A DNA stretch of 35,725 bases, from NCBI GenBank assembly GCA_934409175.1, contig CAKRVX010000013.1:1-35725 (forward strand), written 5' to 3'. The translations under genes were made by a program, and so were the position numbers. Below, in pieces: positions 24,617-32,623 of the stretch (position 1 is its first letter; each line of letters starts with the position of its first letter). Source of the DNA: an uncultured Blautia sp. (GTDB lineage: Bacteria > Bacillota > Clostridia > Lachnospirales > Lachnospiraceae). Below the pieces are notes generated by a model that was given only the letters and a program-made list of their open reading frames with translations, ran no database searches and had not been told where the DNA came from.

Positions 24617-25765
24617 TCAGCATATTTTTAACAGATTTTCAAAGGAGAAAATATTATTTTCAGACATCAGTTCTTCAAATTTATTCAGATTAAGATCCGA
24701 ATGCTCAAGCTCTCTGGAGAACTGATAACAGATCTGAATCTGATCATTCAGGTTAAAATGATGTTCGTTTTTCAGATATGTTCCGACATCAAGCTCATGG
24801 ATAAACAAAGTACAGACGACAGCCATTTTAACCTTGGCAAAGATTTCATCGTCATAGACTGCACCACAGAAATAAGTATAAATCCAGTAAACCAGAAGCT
24901 GCTCTTCCTGAATCTGCCAGTCCGGACAGTAGAAATCAAATTCGCTTTTCTGATATATATAATCGTTTTCTCCTGAAGAAATATATAAGTAATCAAGACG
25001 TTCCTTCAGAAATTCTTTCCATCCGGGACGAAGAACTTCCATTTCCGGAACAATAGTTTTCCACATGCTTTTAAACAGATCTTTTGATGTGTCCGAAGTA
25101 TTCATTCTGGAATGAACCTTATCACAAAATGTTTTTCCGAATCCGGAATCTTCATGACGTTTCCGGATCTCTTCCCATTTAAAAAGTTCATTTTTATTTA
25201 AACACAGCTGAAAATCATGTGTGATGGCAAGTACTTTCCACAGGCGTTTCCGTATGGGGATATTTCTGTTCTGGATGATTTTTATCAGAAGATCTCTGGT
25301 ATCCATCAGTGCAGTAAATAAAAAGTAATCAAAATCATCATAGGTTTCTTCAGCGAATTCCTTTTCGATGGTAACAAAATGAACTTTTTCTTTCTGAGAC
25401 AGCAGAATTCCTGCTGCTTCCGGGCAGGAAAGGGACAGAGAAATCTCACGCAGGCCCTCAAATTCTTCAATGTGCCGTGGATAATTTCTGCAGGTGTCGC
25501 AAAGCATTTTCGGACCTGCTTCTGTGTAAATATCACACAGATTTTCTTCGTTTAGAAATGCACACCGTCGGTTGTACTGGCGGAAAACATGTTCCTTCCA
25601 GTCGATATCGTTGTGCAGTCGATTGTGAAAAGGACCTTTGAAATGCTGATATTTCTTCAGGGTTTTATTGTCAATAACAATCTGCCATCCTGCACAGCAG
25701 GTATCCGGACAGGACCCGGCAATGCAGGAAAATTCTTTATAATAGTTGGGAAATGTAAATTGCAT
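24617..25765 (-). CDS. FliB-like cysteine-cluster protein (lysine-N-methylase family)
   Basis: A 382-residue protein resembling FliB, which methylates flagellin lysines in Salmonella. The N-terminal block FSCIAGSCPDTCCAGWQI gives Cys14, 19, 23 and 24; a second block RCAFLNEENLCDIYTEAGPKML and CDTCRNYPR adds more cysteines, parallel to the YkgJ protein upstream. The C-terminal two thirds are helical and acidic. No flagellin or motility genes are in the window, so the substrate is probably not flagellin or not encoded here. The ribosome binding site is weak; it starts 19 bases after the D-glutamate cyclase-like gene and is probably translated from the same message. Confidence 0.85.
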   Translation of the reverse strand: MQFTFPNYYKEFSCIAGSCPDTCCAGWQIVIDNKTLKKYQHFKGPFHNRLHNDIDWKEHVFRQYNRRCAFLNEENLCDIYTEAGPKMLCDTCRNYPRHIEEFEGLREISLSLSCPEAAGILLSQKEKVHFVTIEKEFAEETYDDFDYFLFTALMDTRDLLIKIIQNRNIPIRKRLWKVLAITHDFQLCLNKNELFKWEEIRKRHEDSGFGKTFCDKVHSRMNTSDTSKDLFKSMWKTIVPEMEVLRPGWKEFLKERLDYLYISSGENDYIYQKSEFDFYCPDWQIQEEQLLVYWIYTYFCGAVYDDEIFAKVKMAVVCTLFIHELDVGTYLKNEHHFNLNDQIQICYQFSRELEHSDLNLNKFEELMSENNIFSFENLLKIC

Positions 25766-25784
25766 GGTTTCTGCTGCTTTCTGC

Positions 25785-26603
25785 TTATTTCTTTTTTGCT
25801 TCCAGGTAGTCGTTTAACTCTGCATTCGGAATATCTGTAATGAACATATGTCCGGGAGCATGAGTGATAACGATTGGCGGTTTGGCATTCTCAATTGCTG
25901 CCTGCGGAGTTACGCCGCATGGCCAGAACACAGGAATTTCCCCCTCGTAAATATCCACTGCTTCACCGTAATCAGGTTTCATAACGTCATCAACACCGAC
26001 CTCTTTCGGATCTCCCATATGTACAGGGGCACCGTGAACATTCGGCATTTTGAAAGTAATGTCATAAGCTTTTTTTGCGTTTTCCGGTGTCATCGGGCGC
26101 ATGGAGCAGACCATAGGACCGGAAAATGGACCAACAGGAACTGTCTGAATGTTAGTTTTGAACATCGGTACATTTCGTCCCTGGGCGATATGACGGATTT
26201 CAATCCCTTCTCTGATCAGTGCTTCTTCAAATGAGAAAGAACAGCCGATCAGAAATCCAACATATCCCTCTTTCCAATACTCGGAAGCGTCAGTAATTTC
26301 TTTTGTAAATACACCGTTTTCATAAATCCGGTATTTCGGGATATCCGTGCAGATATTTCCGCCCTCACCCATGTCATGAGTTTCAGGAGTTCCTTTGATA
26401 ATCTCGAGAATTGGACACGGAAATGGATTCTTGTGTGCAAATTCTTCAAAATCTGCAGCATATTCCGGTGGCAGAATTACCAGATTTGCCTGCGCATAGC
26501 CACGGCACATTCCTGCAGTGGGAAAATCAATAACTCCCTTGCGGATCAGTTCACGAACTTTCTTTGGGGACATATCTACATAAGGTGTGATATCAAAAGC
26601 CAT
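25785..26603 (-). CDS. D-glutamate cyclase / DUF1445 family protein (YcsI-like)
   Basis: A 272-residue cytoplasmic protein of the family that includes mammalian D-glutamate cyclase, which converts D-glutamate to 5-oxo-D-proline; bacterial members are often annotated as hydro-lyases. Seen motifs are CRGYAQANLVILP (33-45), VGFLIGCSFSFEEAL and the C-terminal ITHAPGHMFITD. AGGAGGT lies about nine bases before the ATG. Its promoter is at 26644-26672. In many bacteria this gene lies with oxoprolinase (pxpABC) genes; here it is paired only with a FliB-like gene. The exact reaction is uncertain. Confidence 0.85.
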   Translation of the reverse strand: MAFDITPYVDMSPKKVRELIRKGVIDFPTAGMCRGYAQANLVILPPEYAADFEEFAHKNPFPCPILEIIKGTPETHDMGEGGNICTDIPKYRIYENGVFTKEITDASEYWKEGYVGFLIGCSFSFEEALIREGIEIRHIAQGRNVPMFKTNIQTVPVGPFSGPMVCSMRPMTPENAKKAYDITFKMPNVHGAPVHMGDPKEVGVDDVMKPDYGEAVDIYEGEIPVFWPCGVTPQAAIENAKPPIVITHAPGHMFITDIPNAELNDYLEAKKK

Positions 26604-26643
26604 AATAAATTACCTCCTGTTTCGTACTTTACAATATAAAAGT

Positions 26644-26672
26644 ATTTTACAGTAAACTGACAGGAAATGCAA
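26644..26672 (-). promoter_or_regulatory. Promoter for the DUF1445 gene
   Basis: Minus strand TTGCAT (26672-26667), 17 bases, TAAAAT (26649-26644), about 40 bases upstream of the start codon. Confidence 0.6.
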
Positions 26673-26691
26673 TGCTATAAATAGTGGCGGC

Positions 26692-26719
26692 TTGATTTTT
26701 ATATAAAATATTTTATAAT
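26692..26719 (+). promoter_or_regulatory. Promoter for the second MATE exporter
   Basis: TTGATT (26692-26697), a 16-base spacer and a perfect TATAAT (26714-26719), about 49 bases before the first possible ATG. Confidence 0.6.
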
Positions 26720-26767
26720 AGGAATGCCGAAGGGTGTTACCGGACGCGTTGTGAACAGTAATAATAT

Positions 26768-28177
26768 ATGAATGGGGGAATGAGAGTGGCAACATATGAA
26801 AAGAGTCAGAGTGTGAAGTTAAAATCGATCAGTACCATGACAGAAGGGACCATCTGGAGACAGATCCTTCTGTTTTCTATTCCATTGATACTGGGAAATC
26901 TGCTCCAACAGATGTACAATACAGTGGACTCAATTATTGTAGGAAATTTTGTGGGCAGCAATGCACTGGCTGCAGTTGGTTCCAGTACGTCGTTGATTTG
27001 TCTGCTGATTGCATTCAGTATGGGGGCATCTGCAGGTGCGGGAGTTATTGTATCCCAGTTTTATGGAGCGGGAGATGAGAATGGCGTTCAGCGTTCTGCA
27101 CATACAGCCTTGATGCTTGCGTTTATTCTGGGAATTGTTCTTACTATCGCTGGAATTGTATTTTCACCCGCAATTCTCAGATGGATGAGAACCCCAGAGG
27201 AAGTAATGAATCAGTCAGTTCTGTATTTGAGAATTTATTCTTATGGACTGGTTTTTAATGTCATCTATAATATGGCAGCAGGGATCCTGAATGCAGTAGG
27301 TAACTCCAGACGTTCGCTGATGTATCTGGCAGTAGCTTCGTTTTCCAATATTTTTCTGGATTTATGGCTTATCGGCGGAATGCACATGGGAGTCGAGGGT
27401 GCTGCAATTGCAACAGATATCAGCCAGGTACTTTCCTGCATTTTTGCATTATGGTTTCTGATGAGAGTTCCGGATATTTACCGCATAAATCCGAAGAAAC
27501 TTTCCATTGATAGAACAATGGCGGGACGAATTATCCAGGTAGGTCTGCCGACTGCAATCCAAAACACGGTAATCTCCTTTTCTAATGTACTGGTACAGTC
27601 TGGTGTCAATGGATTCGGAGCCAGTGCAATGGCGGGTTTTGGTGCATACCTGAAAGTAGATGGATTTAATATTCTGCCGGTAATGAGTTTTAGTATGGCA
27701 GCAACGACTTTTACCGGTCAGAATTATGGTGCGGGAAAAACAGACAGAATCAGGAAAGGATTGAGAGTAACTCTTGGAATGAGCGTGCTTTATACGATCG
27801 TAACAGGAATTCTCCTGCTGACCTTTTCCAGACCGATCATAGGGATTTTCAGCAGTGATAAAGAAGTGATCTATTATGGGGCACAGGCAATGAAATATTT
27901 CTGCCCGTTCTATTTCCTTCTGGGAGTTATGCATTCCCTGGCAGGAACCATCCGCGGAACAGGAAAGACGGTACCTCCCATGGTAGTGATGCTGCTTGCA
28001 TTATGCCTGTTCCGTATTCTGTGGATTCAGTTTGTGGTTCCGCATTTCACCAGCATTGATATTATATATGTACTGTATCCTGTTTCATGGGCTGTAGGAA
28101 TGATACTCATGCTTATCTATGCATGGAAGGGAAATTGGATGCCAAAAAAATATCAGAATATTAGTCAGACTGTCTGA
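26768..28177 (+). CDS. MATE family efflux transporter (second copy)
   Basis: A 469-residue, 12-helix inner-membrane exporter of the MATE class. The first membrane repeat begins at IWRQILLFSIPLILGNLLQQMYNTVDSIIVGNFVG and the second near AGRIIQVGLPTAIQNTVISFSNV. It differs from the first MATE protein but shares fold and length, so it is a paralogue rather than a repeat copy. The start is unsure: ATG 26768, ATG 26780 and GTG 26786 are all in frame, and GGGGGA lies between them, which favours the GTG. Its last codons and stop lie within the hairpin shared with the convergent LysR gene. Substrate unknown. Confidence 0.9.
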   Translation: MNGGMRVATYEKSQSVKLKSISTMTEGTIWRQILLFSIPLILGNLLQQMYNTVDSIIVGNFVGSNALAAVGSSTSLICLLIAFSMGASAGAGVIVSQFYGAGDENGVQRSAHTALMLAFILGIVLTIAGIVFSPAILRWMRTPEEVMNQSVLYLRIYSYGLVFNVIYNMAAGILNAVGNSRRSLMYLAVASFSNIFLDLWLIGGMHMGVEGAAIATDISQVLSCIFALWFLMRVPDIYRINPKKLSIDRTMAGRIIQVGLPTAIQNTVISFSNVLVQSGVNGFGASAMAGFGAYLKVDGFNILPVMSFSMAATTFTGQNYGAGKTDRIRKGLRVTLGMSVLYTIVTGILLLTFSRPIIGIFSSDKEVIYYGAQAMKYFCPFYFLLGVMHSLAGTIRGTGKTVPPMVVMLLALCLFRILWIQFVVPHFTSIDIIYVLYPVSWAVGMILMLIYAWKGNWMPKKYQNISQTV

Positions 28178-28187
28178 TAGTATTCTT
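28155..28187. terminator. Bidirectional hairpin holding both stop codons
   Basis: The odd palindrome TCAGACTGTCTGA (28165-28177) is extended by imperfect arms 28155-28170 and 28172-28186, with T-runs beyond on both strands. The TGA stops of the MATE gene (28175-28177) and of the LysR gene (28167-28165) lie in opposite arms, and both proteins end in Gln-Thr-Val. Confidence 0.7.
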
Positions 28188-29067
28188 TTACATAGTGAAT
28201 GAACTGGCGCACATGGGATTTCAGAATTCTTTTTTTACTGTAAACAATATAAAAACTGCGTTTGTGAGCAGATTCTTCTAATGGAAACAGAAGGATCTGC
28301 TTTGTTTTTTGCAGGTCAACGACAGATCTGGCAGAAAGAATGGAAAATCCAAGCCCGTTTACAATAGATTTTTTGATTGATTCCAGGTCATTCATGCGGG
28401 CTACCACATTCAGACTGGAAGGTTCAATACCGGCATTTTCCAGAAAAATATCCATTTCTTTTTTGGTTCCGGAGCCTTTTTCCCTGATGATAACAGGATC
28501 CTTGATAAAGTCCTGAAAAACAACAGGTTGTTCTTTTTGTTTTAAGTTTAAATAATGATCATTCACAGGGGTAGCGATCACCATATCATCCTGACAGAAG
28601 GGAATAAATACACAGCTGTCGTCTCCTGTATTCTGTCCTGTCAAAGCCAGATCTACGGTCCCATCCAGTACACGGTTAATAGCGCCGGCACTGTCTGTCT
28701 GCCAGGAATGGAAATATACATCAGGATACATTCTGCCAAAACCTGCGAGAAGTTCAGGAAGGAGATAAGAAGAAGGAATGGTGGAGGCTGCCAGATCAAT
28801 GATCTGCTTCCTGGAACCGGTGAAATTCTCCAGAAGATTGTTGCGGATATCCAGAATGCGGACAGCGCTGTCGTAGAGTTGGTATCCTTTTGTTGTTATT
28901 GTCAGTTTTTTTGTTGTGCGGATGATCAGTCGTGCATGAAGTTCCTCCTCCAGGGAACGAATGTGAGCACTGATCGTTGGCTGAGTCAGATAGAGCTTTC
29001 TGGCAGCTTCAGAAAAGCTTCCGTAATCTACCACAGCCACAAAGGCTTCTAGTTGTTTAAATTCCAT
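28165..29067 (-). CDS. LysR-family regulator, selenium/sulfur-associated type
   Basis: A 300-residue transcription factor with an N-terminal winged helix (FKQLEAFVAVVDYGSFSEAARKLYLTQPTISAHIRSLEEELH, residues 3-45) and a two-lobe periplasmic-binding-like effector domain (about 90-295). The start MEFKQLEAFVAVV and the overall form resemble LysR proteins found next to selenium-metabolism genes in clostridia; this is a recalled similarity, not a proof. GAGGT precedes the ATG. It follows the aminotransferase after 15 bases on the same strand, so they form one unit. The last 13 bases overlap the convergent MATE gene. Confidence 0.88.
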   Translation of the reverse strand: MEFKQLEAFVAVVDYGSFSEAARKLYLTQPTISAHIRSLEEELHARLIIRTTKKLTITTKGYQLYDSAVRILDIRNNLLENFTGSRKQIIDLAASTIPSSYLLPELLAGFGRMYPDVYFHSWQTDSAGAINRVLDGTVDLALTGQNTGDDSCVFIPFCQDDMVIATPVNDHYLNLKQKEQPVVFQDFIKDPVIIREKGSGTKKEMDIFLENAGIEPSSLNVVARMNDLESIKKSIVNGLGFSILSARSVVDLQKTKQILLFPLEESAHKRSFYIVYSKKRILKSHVRQFIHYVKEYYQTV

Positions 29068-29082
29068 ATAGCTTTACCTCTA

Positions 29083-30258
29083 TTATCTGTGAATCTCTGT
29101 AATATCTGCAAGTGCGCCCAGTGCCTGATCCAGCTCGGAAACGGTATTTTCCGGACCGAAGGAAAAACGGATAGTCCCGGATGGATAGGTGCCCAGTGTT
29201 TTATGAGCAGAAGGTGCACAGTGAAGTCCTACGCGGGTCATGATCCCATAAGTGCTGTCCAGTTCAAAAGCTGCCAGTGCCATATCTGTCTGCAGAGTCT
29301 GAACGGAGACAACAGGACATCGATCCCGGATATCCTTTTTTCCAATAATGCGAATGTGTGTCTGATCCGGATCCAGATTCAGGATTCCCTGGATAAAATA
29401 TTCGGTGAGCATCATTTCATATTGAAAGGTTTCTTCCATGGAAGTTTTCAGCAGATCTTCCAGAGCTGCATGAAGACCAAGAATTCCGGGGATATTGAGG
29501 GTTCCGGGTTCGAATCGGTCCGGAAGAAAATCAGGAATTTCTTCTGTATGGGAAATACTGCCGGTTCCGCCGCTTAGCAATGGAGTAATCTGGCTGACCA
29601 GTTCATTTCGCACCAGGAATCCACCGGTCCCCTGAGGACCACGAAGCCCTTTATGACCGGTAAAGGCCAGTGCGCTGATGTGAAAGTCTTCCATATCAAT
29701 GGGAATTGTGCCTGCAGTCTGTGCAGTATCGAGAATAAATAAAAGATGATGTTCTTGACAGAATTTCCCAATCTCTCTGGCGGGCATGATCGTTCCACAT
29801 ACGTTAGAGGCATGAAGACAGACCAGAAGCCTGGTTTTGGGGCGAAGCAGTTTTTCTGCCTGATCCAGGAGAAGAGAACCGTCTGATGAACAGGGAATCC
29901 GGTCGAAGGTTATTCCACAGTCAGTAAGCTGGACCAGAGGACGCATCACAGCGTTATGCTCCATAGAGGTTACCAGGACATGATCACCGGGTTTAAGAAT
30001 TCCTTTCAACAGAATGTTCAGACTGGTAGTAATGTTCGGAGTAAAAATTACATTTTTACCCTTTCCTGAAGAAAAATGAAAAAGTTTCAGAAACTGCTCC
30101 CTTGTTTCAAATATCTTTTCTTCCGTGTCGTAGGCGTCCTGATAAGCTCCACGGTTTACATTTACAGGCGCGCCGGAAAGATACTGATATACGGCATCTG
30201 CCACAGAAGGGGCTTTCGGAAAGGAAGTGCTTGCCTGATCAAGATAAATTTTATGCAT
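29083..30258 (-). CDS. Class V aminotransferase / cysteine desulfurase-like protein (EF2568 type)
   Basis: A 391-residue PLP enzyme of the cysteine desulfurase or selenocysteine lyase fold. Visible are IYLDQASTSFPK at the start, His101 in MEHN stacking on PLP, Asp177 in LDTAQ, the Schiff-base Lys203 in TGHKGLRGPQGTGG, the persulfide-type Cys347 in RVGLHCAPSAHKTLGT, and Arg363 in GTIRFSFG. The protein lacks iscU or suf neighbours; EF2568-type members are linked to selenium genes elsewhere. The start is Met at 30258 with GAGGT seven bases upstream, not the GTG 14 codons earlier. LysR follows. Substrate (cysteine, selenocysteine or other) is undetermined. Confidence 0.88.
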   Translation of the reverse strand: MHKIYLDQASTSFPKAPSVADAVYQYLSGAPVNVNRGAYQDAYDTEEKIFETREQFLKLFHFSSGKGKNVIFTPNITTSLNILLKGILKPGDHVLVTSMEHNAVMRPLVQLTDCGITFDRIPCSSDGSLLLDQAEKLLRPKTRLLVCLHASNVCGTIMPAREIGKFCQEHHLLFILDTAQTAGTIPIDMEDFHISALAFTGHKGLRGPQGTGGFLVRNELVSQITPLLSGGTGSISHTEEIPDFLPDRFEPGTLNIPGILGLHAALEDLLKTSMEETFQYEMMLTEYFIQGILNLDPDQTHIRIIGKKDIRDRCPVVSVQTLQTDMALAAFELDSTYGIMTRVGLHCAPSAHKTLGTYPSGTIRFSFGPENTVSELDQALGALADITEIHR

Positions 30259-30285
30259 AAGTACAACCTCATCTTTTAAGTGATG

Positions 30286-30340
30286 ATTATAGTATACCAC
30301 ACTTTTTTATAAATGAAATTTATAAATATTTATAAAAAAG
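30286..30340 (-). promoter_or_regulatory. Promoter with three TTTATAAA palindromes
   Basis: Minus-strand TATAAT at 30291-30286 drives the aminotransferase-LysR unit. Upstream are three exact copies of the palindrome TTTATAAA (starting at 30306, 30319 and 30329), the first covering the -35 region. CTTTTTTATAAAT (30302-30314) and ATTTATAAAAAAG (30328-30340) form perfect 13-bp arms. T-N11-A pairs suit a LysR protein; the same arms could act as a weak hairpin terminator for the upstream AEC gene. Confidence 0.55.
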
Positions 30341-30353
30341 TATTATATTTAAA

Positions 30354-31289
30354 TCATCCGATAAAATGAAATATCCAGTAAATAAATGGAAGTGTAAAAA
30401 CAGAACAGATAGTTGTAACAAGAATTCCACCCATTGCATAATCGCCATCTGATCCGTAGGCATTCGCCATCATTACCACAGAGGACATAACTGGCATTGC
30501 AGAAGTCAGAGCCATGGTAGTGCGGATTTCTGAAGAAACCGGAAGATATCCAAGCAATACATAGAAGAAAAGCGGAAACAAAAGCATTTTTAGGATGACA
30601 ATTCCATAATAATCCAGTCTTCGGATATTTTTCAGTACATCGATACAGGCGAAAACACCGCCAAGATAGATCATTGCGAGAGGTGTGGCAGTCTGGCCGA
30701 TTTTCTGAAGGGAATTGTTCAGAATTTCAGGAAGCCGGATTCCTGTCAGCACACAGATCACAGCAAGAAAGATGGAAACAGTAACAGGATTGATCAGCTT
30801 CCGGAAATCAAAACTGTTTTTTTGACTGTCTGTACCTGAAGTAAGGCGTACACCTGCTGTCCACAGCATGAGCTGATCAATAATGGTAAACACACAGATG
30901 TAGAGCATACCGTTTTCCGGATAAATACTGGTTACTATGGGAATACCCATAAATCCCACATTTCCGAATACGCTCATGGCACTGTAAAGCTGCCTGTGGT
31001 TGCCATGCAGATGAAAAAAAACACCGGATATGTAGCTGAGTAAAAACAGACATATATACATAATTCCCGCAATCAGAAAAATGCTCAGTGAATGAAAAAG
31101 AGTTTTACGTTCCACTCCGTTTACAGTATTGATAAAAATCATTACAGGAAGCGCCAGTTTTATTACAAATTTTGAAATAACTTCAAGATTTTCTCTGTTC
31201 ATAACCCGTGTGCGGATCAGGATCACGCCTGCAAGCATGTAGATCACGAACATTCCGATCTGAGCAGTCAGAATGCTGAAAGTATTCAT
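30354..31289 (-). CDS. AEC family transporter
   Basis: A 311-residue polytopic membrane protein with about ten helices, of the auxin efflux carrier family, whose bacterial members move organic acids such as malate or malonate, or amino acids. KFVIKLALPVMIFINTV and the mid-protein FGNVGFMGIPIVTSIY match conserved AEC segments, and the C-terminal SAMPVMSSVVMMANAYG is typical. AAGGAG seven to eight bases upstream sets the ATG; the promoter is at 31325-31353. It is divergent from a second AEC gene. Substrate unknown; nearness to the aminotransferase hints at an amino or keto acid. Confidence 0.9.
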   Translation of the reverse strand: MNTFSILTAQIGMFVIYMLAGVILIRTRVMNRENLEVISKFVIKLALPVMIFINTVNGVERKTLFHSLSIFLIAGIMYICLFLLSYISGVFFHLHGNHRQLYSAMSVFGNVGFMGIPIVTSIYPENGMLYICVFTIIDQLMLWTAGVRLTSGTDSQKNSFDFRKLINPVTVSIFLAVICVLTGIRLPEILNNSLQKIGQTATPLAMIYLGGVFACIDVLKNIRRLDYYGIVILKMLLFPLFFYVLLGYLPVSSEIRTTMALTSAMPVMSSVVMMANAYGSDGDYAMGGILVTTICSVFTLPFIYWIFHFIG

Positions 31290-31324
31290 TTGAGTTCTCC
31301 TTCTTTTTCATAAATTCACATAAA

Positions 31325-31353
31325 ATTATAACTGCAAAAATGTGAAAATACAA
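31325..31353 (-). promoter_or_regulatory. Promoter for the minus-strand AEC gene
   Basis: Minus strand TTGTAT (31353-31348), 17 bases, perfect TATAAT (31330-31325). The divergent AEC gene on the plus strand shares this 143-base region; its promoter is not clear, with TACAAT at 31390-31395 as a candidate -10. Confidence 0.65.
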
Positions 31354-31432
31354 CAGAAAGTATAGGTGGCGAAAAATGGTTTTTTGAGTTACAATAAACA
31401 AAGCTGAGTTATATATTAGGAGGAGTAAAAAA

Positions 31433-32362
31433 GTGAATGTATTAGAAATTGTTCTGCCTGTACTGGTTATGATCGTGGTCGGTATGCTGTGCAGAAAATG
31501 GAAGATTCTGACCAGAGACGGAATCAATAACATGAAGGTGCTTGTAACGAATGTTATGCTTCCGGTTGCTATTTTTCATGCTCTGGCAACAGCGGAATAT
31601 AATAAAGAAACCGGAATCCTGATTTTGATTATGTTTGTAATGCTGGTAGTATCCTTTGGTCTGGGCTTTTTGCTGAAGCCATTTCTGAAAGGAACCTATC
31701 AGAAATATCTGCCGTTTATGGTAAGCGTATATGAAGGGGGACTTATGGCCTATCCGTTATATACAAGCCTCTGCGGCAGTGAAAATCTTTCCCATATTGC
31801 AGTTCTGGATATTGCCGGACTGCTGTTTGGATTCAGTGTATATATGGGAATGTTGGGACAGGTGGAAAACGGTGAGAAGATTGATGTGAAAAAACTGTTT
31901 TTCAGTGCATTAAAGACTCCGGCATTTATTGCAAGTATCCTGGGAATCATTGCAGGATTATCGAAGGTGATCCTTGCAGTTTTAAACAGTCCTTTCGGAG
32001 GCGTGTACCAGAGTGTGGAAAATATTCTCACCACATCTGTGACTGCCATTATTTTACTGGTAGTGGGATACAGCATGGAACTGAATGCGAAATTATTAAA
32101 GCCATGCATTGCCACGATCATCTTACGTGTATTGCTTCAGGCAGTGATGATCGCAGGAGTTCTTGTTGCTGTACATTATCTGGTAGGTGATGATCGGCTG
32201 GTCAATCTTGCAATTATCAGTTATATGTCAGCACCGGCCACATTCAGTATGCAGACTTTTATGAAAGATGAAGAAGGAAGCGCTTATGTTTCCACAACAA
32301 ACTCCATGTACTGTCTGGTATCTATTCTGGTATATATAATTATGGCAGTGACAATCTACTGA
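31433..32362 (+). CDS. AEC family transporter (divergent paralogue)
   Basis: A 309-residue, about ten-helix carrier of the same family as its divergent neighbour. Conserved parts include VLVTNVMLPVAIFHALA near helix 2, the glycine-rich VSVYEGGLMAYPLY and the C-terminal SYMSAPATFSMQTFM. Identity to the neighbour is low by eye, so duplication would be old. The start is a GTG at 31433 with AGGAGGAG seven bases upstream. A terminator hairpin at 32389-32428 follows. Substrate unknown. Confidence 0.9.
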   Translation: MNVLEIVLPVLVMIVVGMLCRKWKILTRDGINNMKVLVTNVMLPVAIFHALATAEYNKETGILILIMFVMLVVSFGLGFLLKPFLKGTYQKYLPFMVSVYEGGLMAYPLYTSLCGSENLSHIAVLDIAGLLFGFSVYMGMLGQVENGEKIDVKKLFFSALKTPAFIASILGIIAGLSKVILAVLNSPFGGVYQSVENILTTSVTAIILLVVGYSMELNAKLLKPCIATIILRVLLQAVMIAGVLVAVHYLVGDDRLVNLAIISYMSAPATFSMQTFMKDEEGSAYVSTTNSMYCLVSILVYIIMAVTIY

Positions 32363-32388
32363 TCATGAAATCTGAATAACAGAAAATG

Positions 32389-32518
32389 AAAATTACCGCG
32401 GGGTTGAAATAGACCTGGCGGTAATTTTTGTATGTCGCAGGAAATTATTTCGCAATGTACCTGTGATATATAGTGCTCCGCATGAGGCGTAGAATCCTGT
32501 AAACGGGAAAGGGGTTGC
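32389..32518. repeat. Probable dispersed intergenic repeat containing a terminator hairpin
   Basis: AAAATTACCGC (32389-32399) and GCGGTAATTTT (32418-32428) form an 11-bp terminator-like stem for the AEC gene. On the minus strand the downstream part reads as MRSTIYHRYIAK and stop (32483-32445), continuing through the hairpin as FPATYKNYRQVYFNPAVIF. I recall near-identical peptides as spurious short ORFs in many Lachnospiraceae genomes, which suggests a repeated intergenic element rather than a gene. There is no second copy in this window. Recall only, not searched. Confidence 0.5.
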
Positions 32519-32556
32519 AGATATTTAAGTAATTAAGTAAAAACAACTAAAATATA

Positions 32557-32585
32557 TTGAATGATGACAAAAAATATTGTAAAAT
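32557..32585 (+). promoter_or_regulatory. Promoter for the diguanylate cyclase
   Basis: TTGAAT (32557-32562), a 17-base spacer and TAAAAT (32580-32585), about 40 bases before the start codon. Confidence 0.6.
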
Positions 32586-32623
32586 AAAACGAAAACAAAG
32601 ACTTGTGGAAAGGGAGCATACGT

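Noticed and set aside
32431..32520. Possible riboswitch or structured RNA in the leader of the diguanylate cyclase gene
   Set aside because: No known riboswitch core was recognised, the predicted promoter (32557-32585) lies downstream of it, and the repeat explanation fits better.
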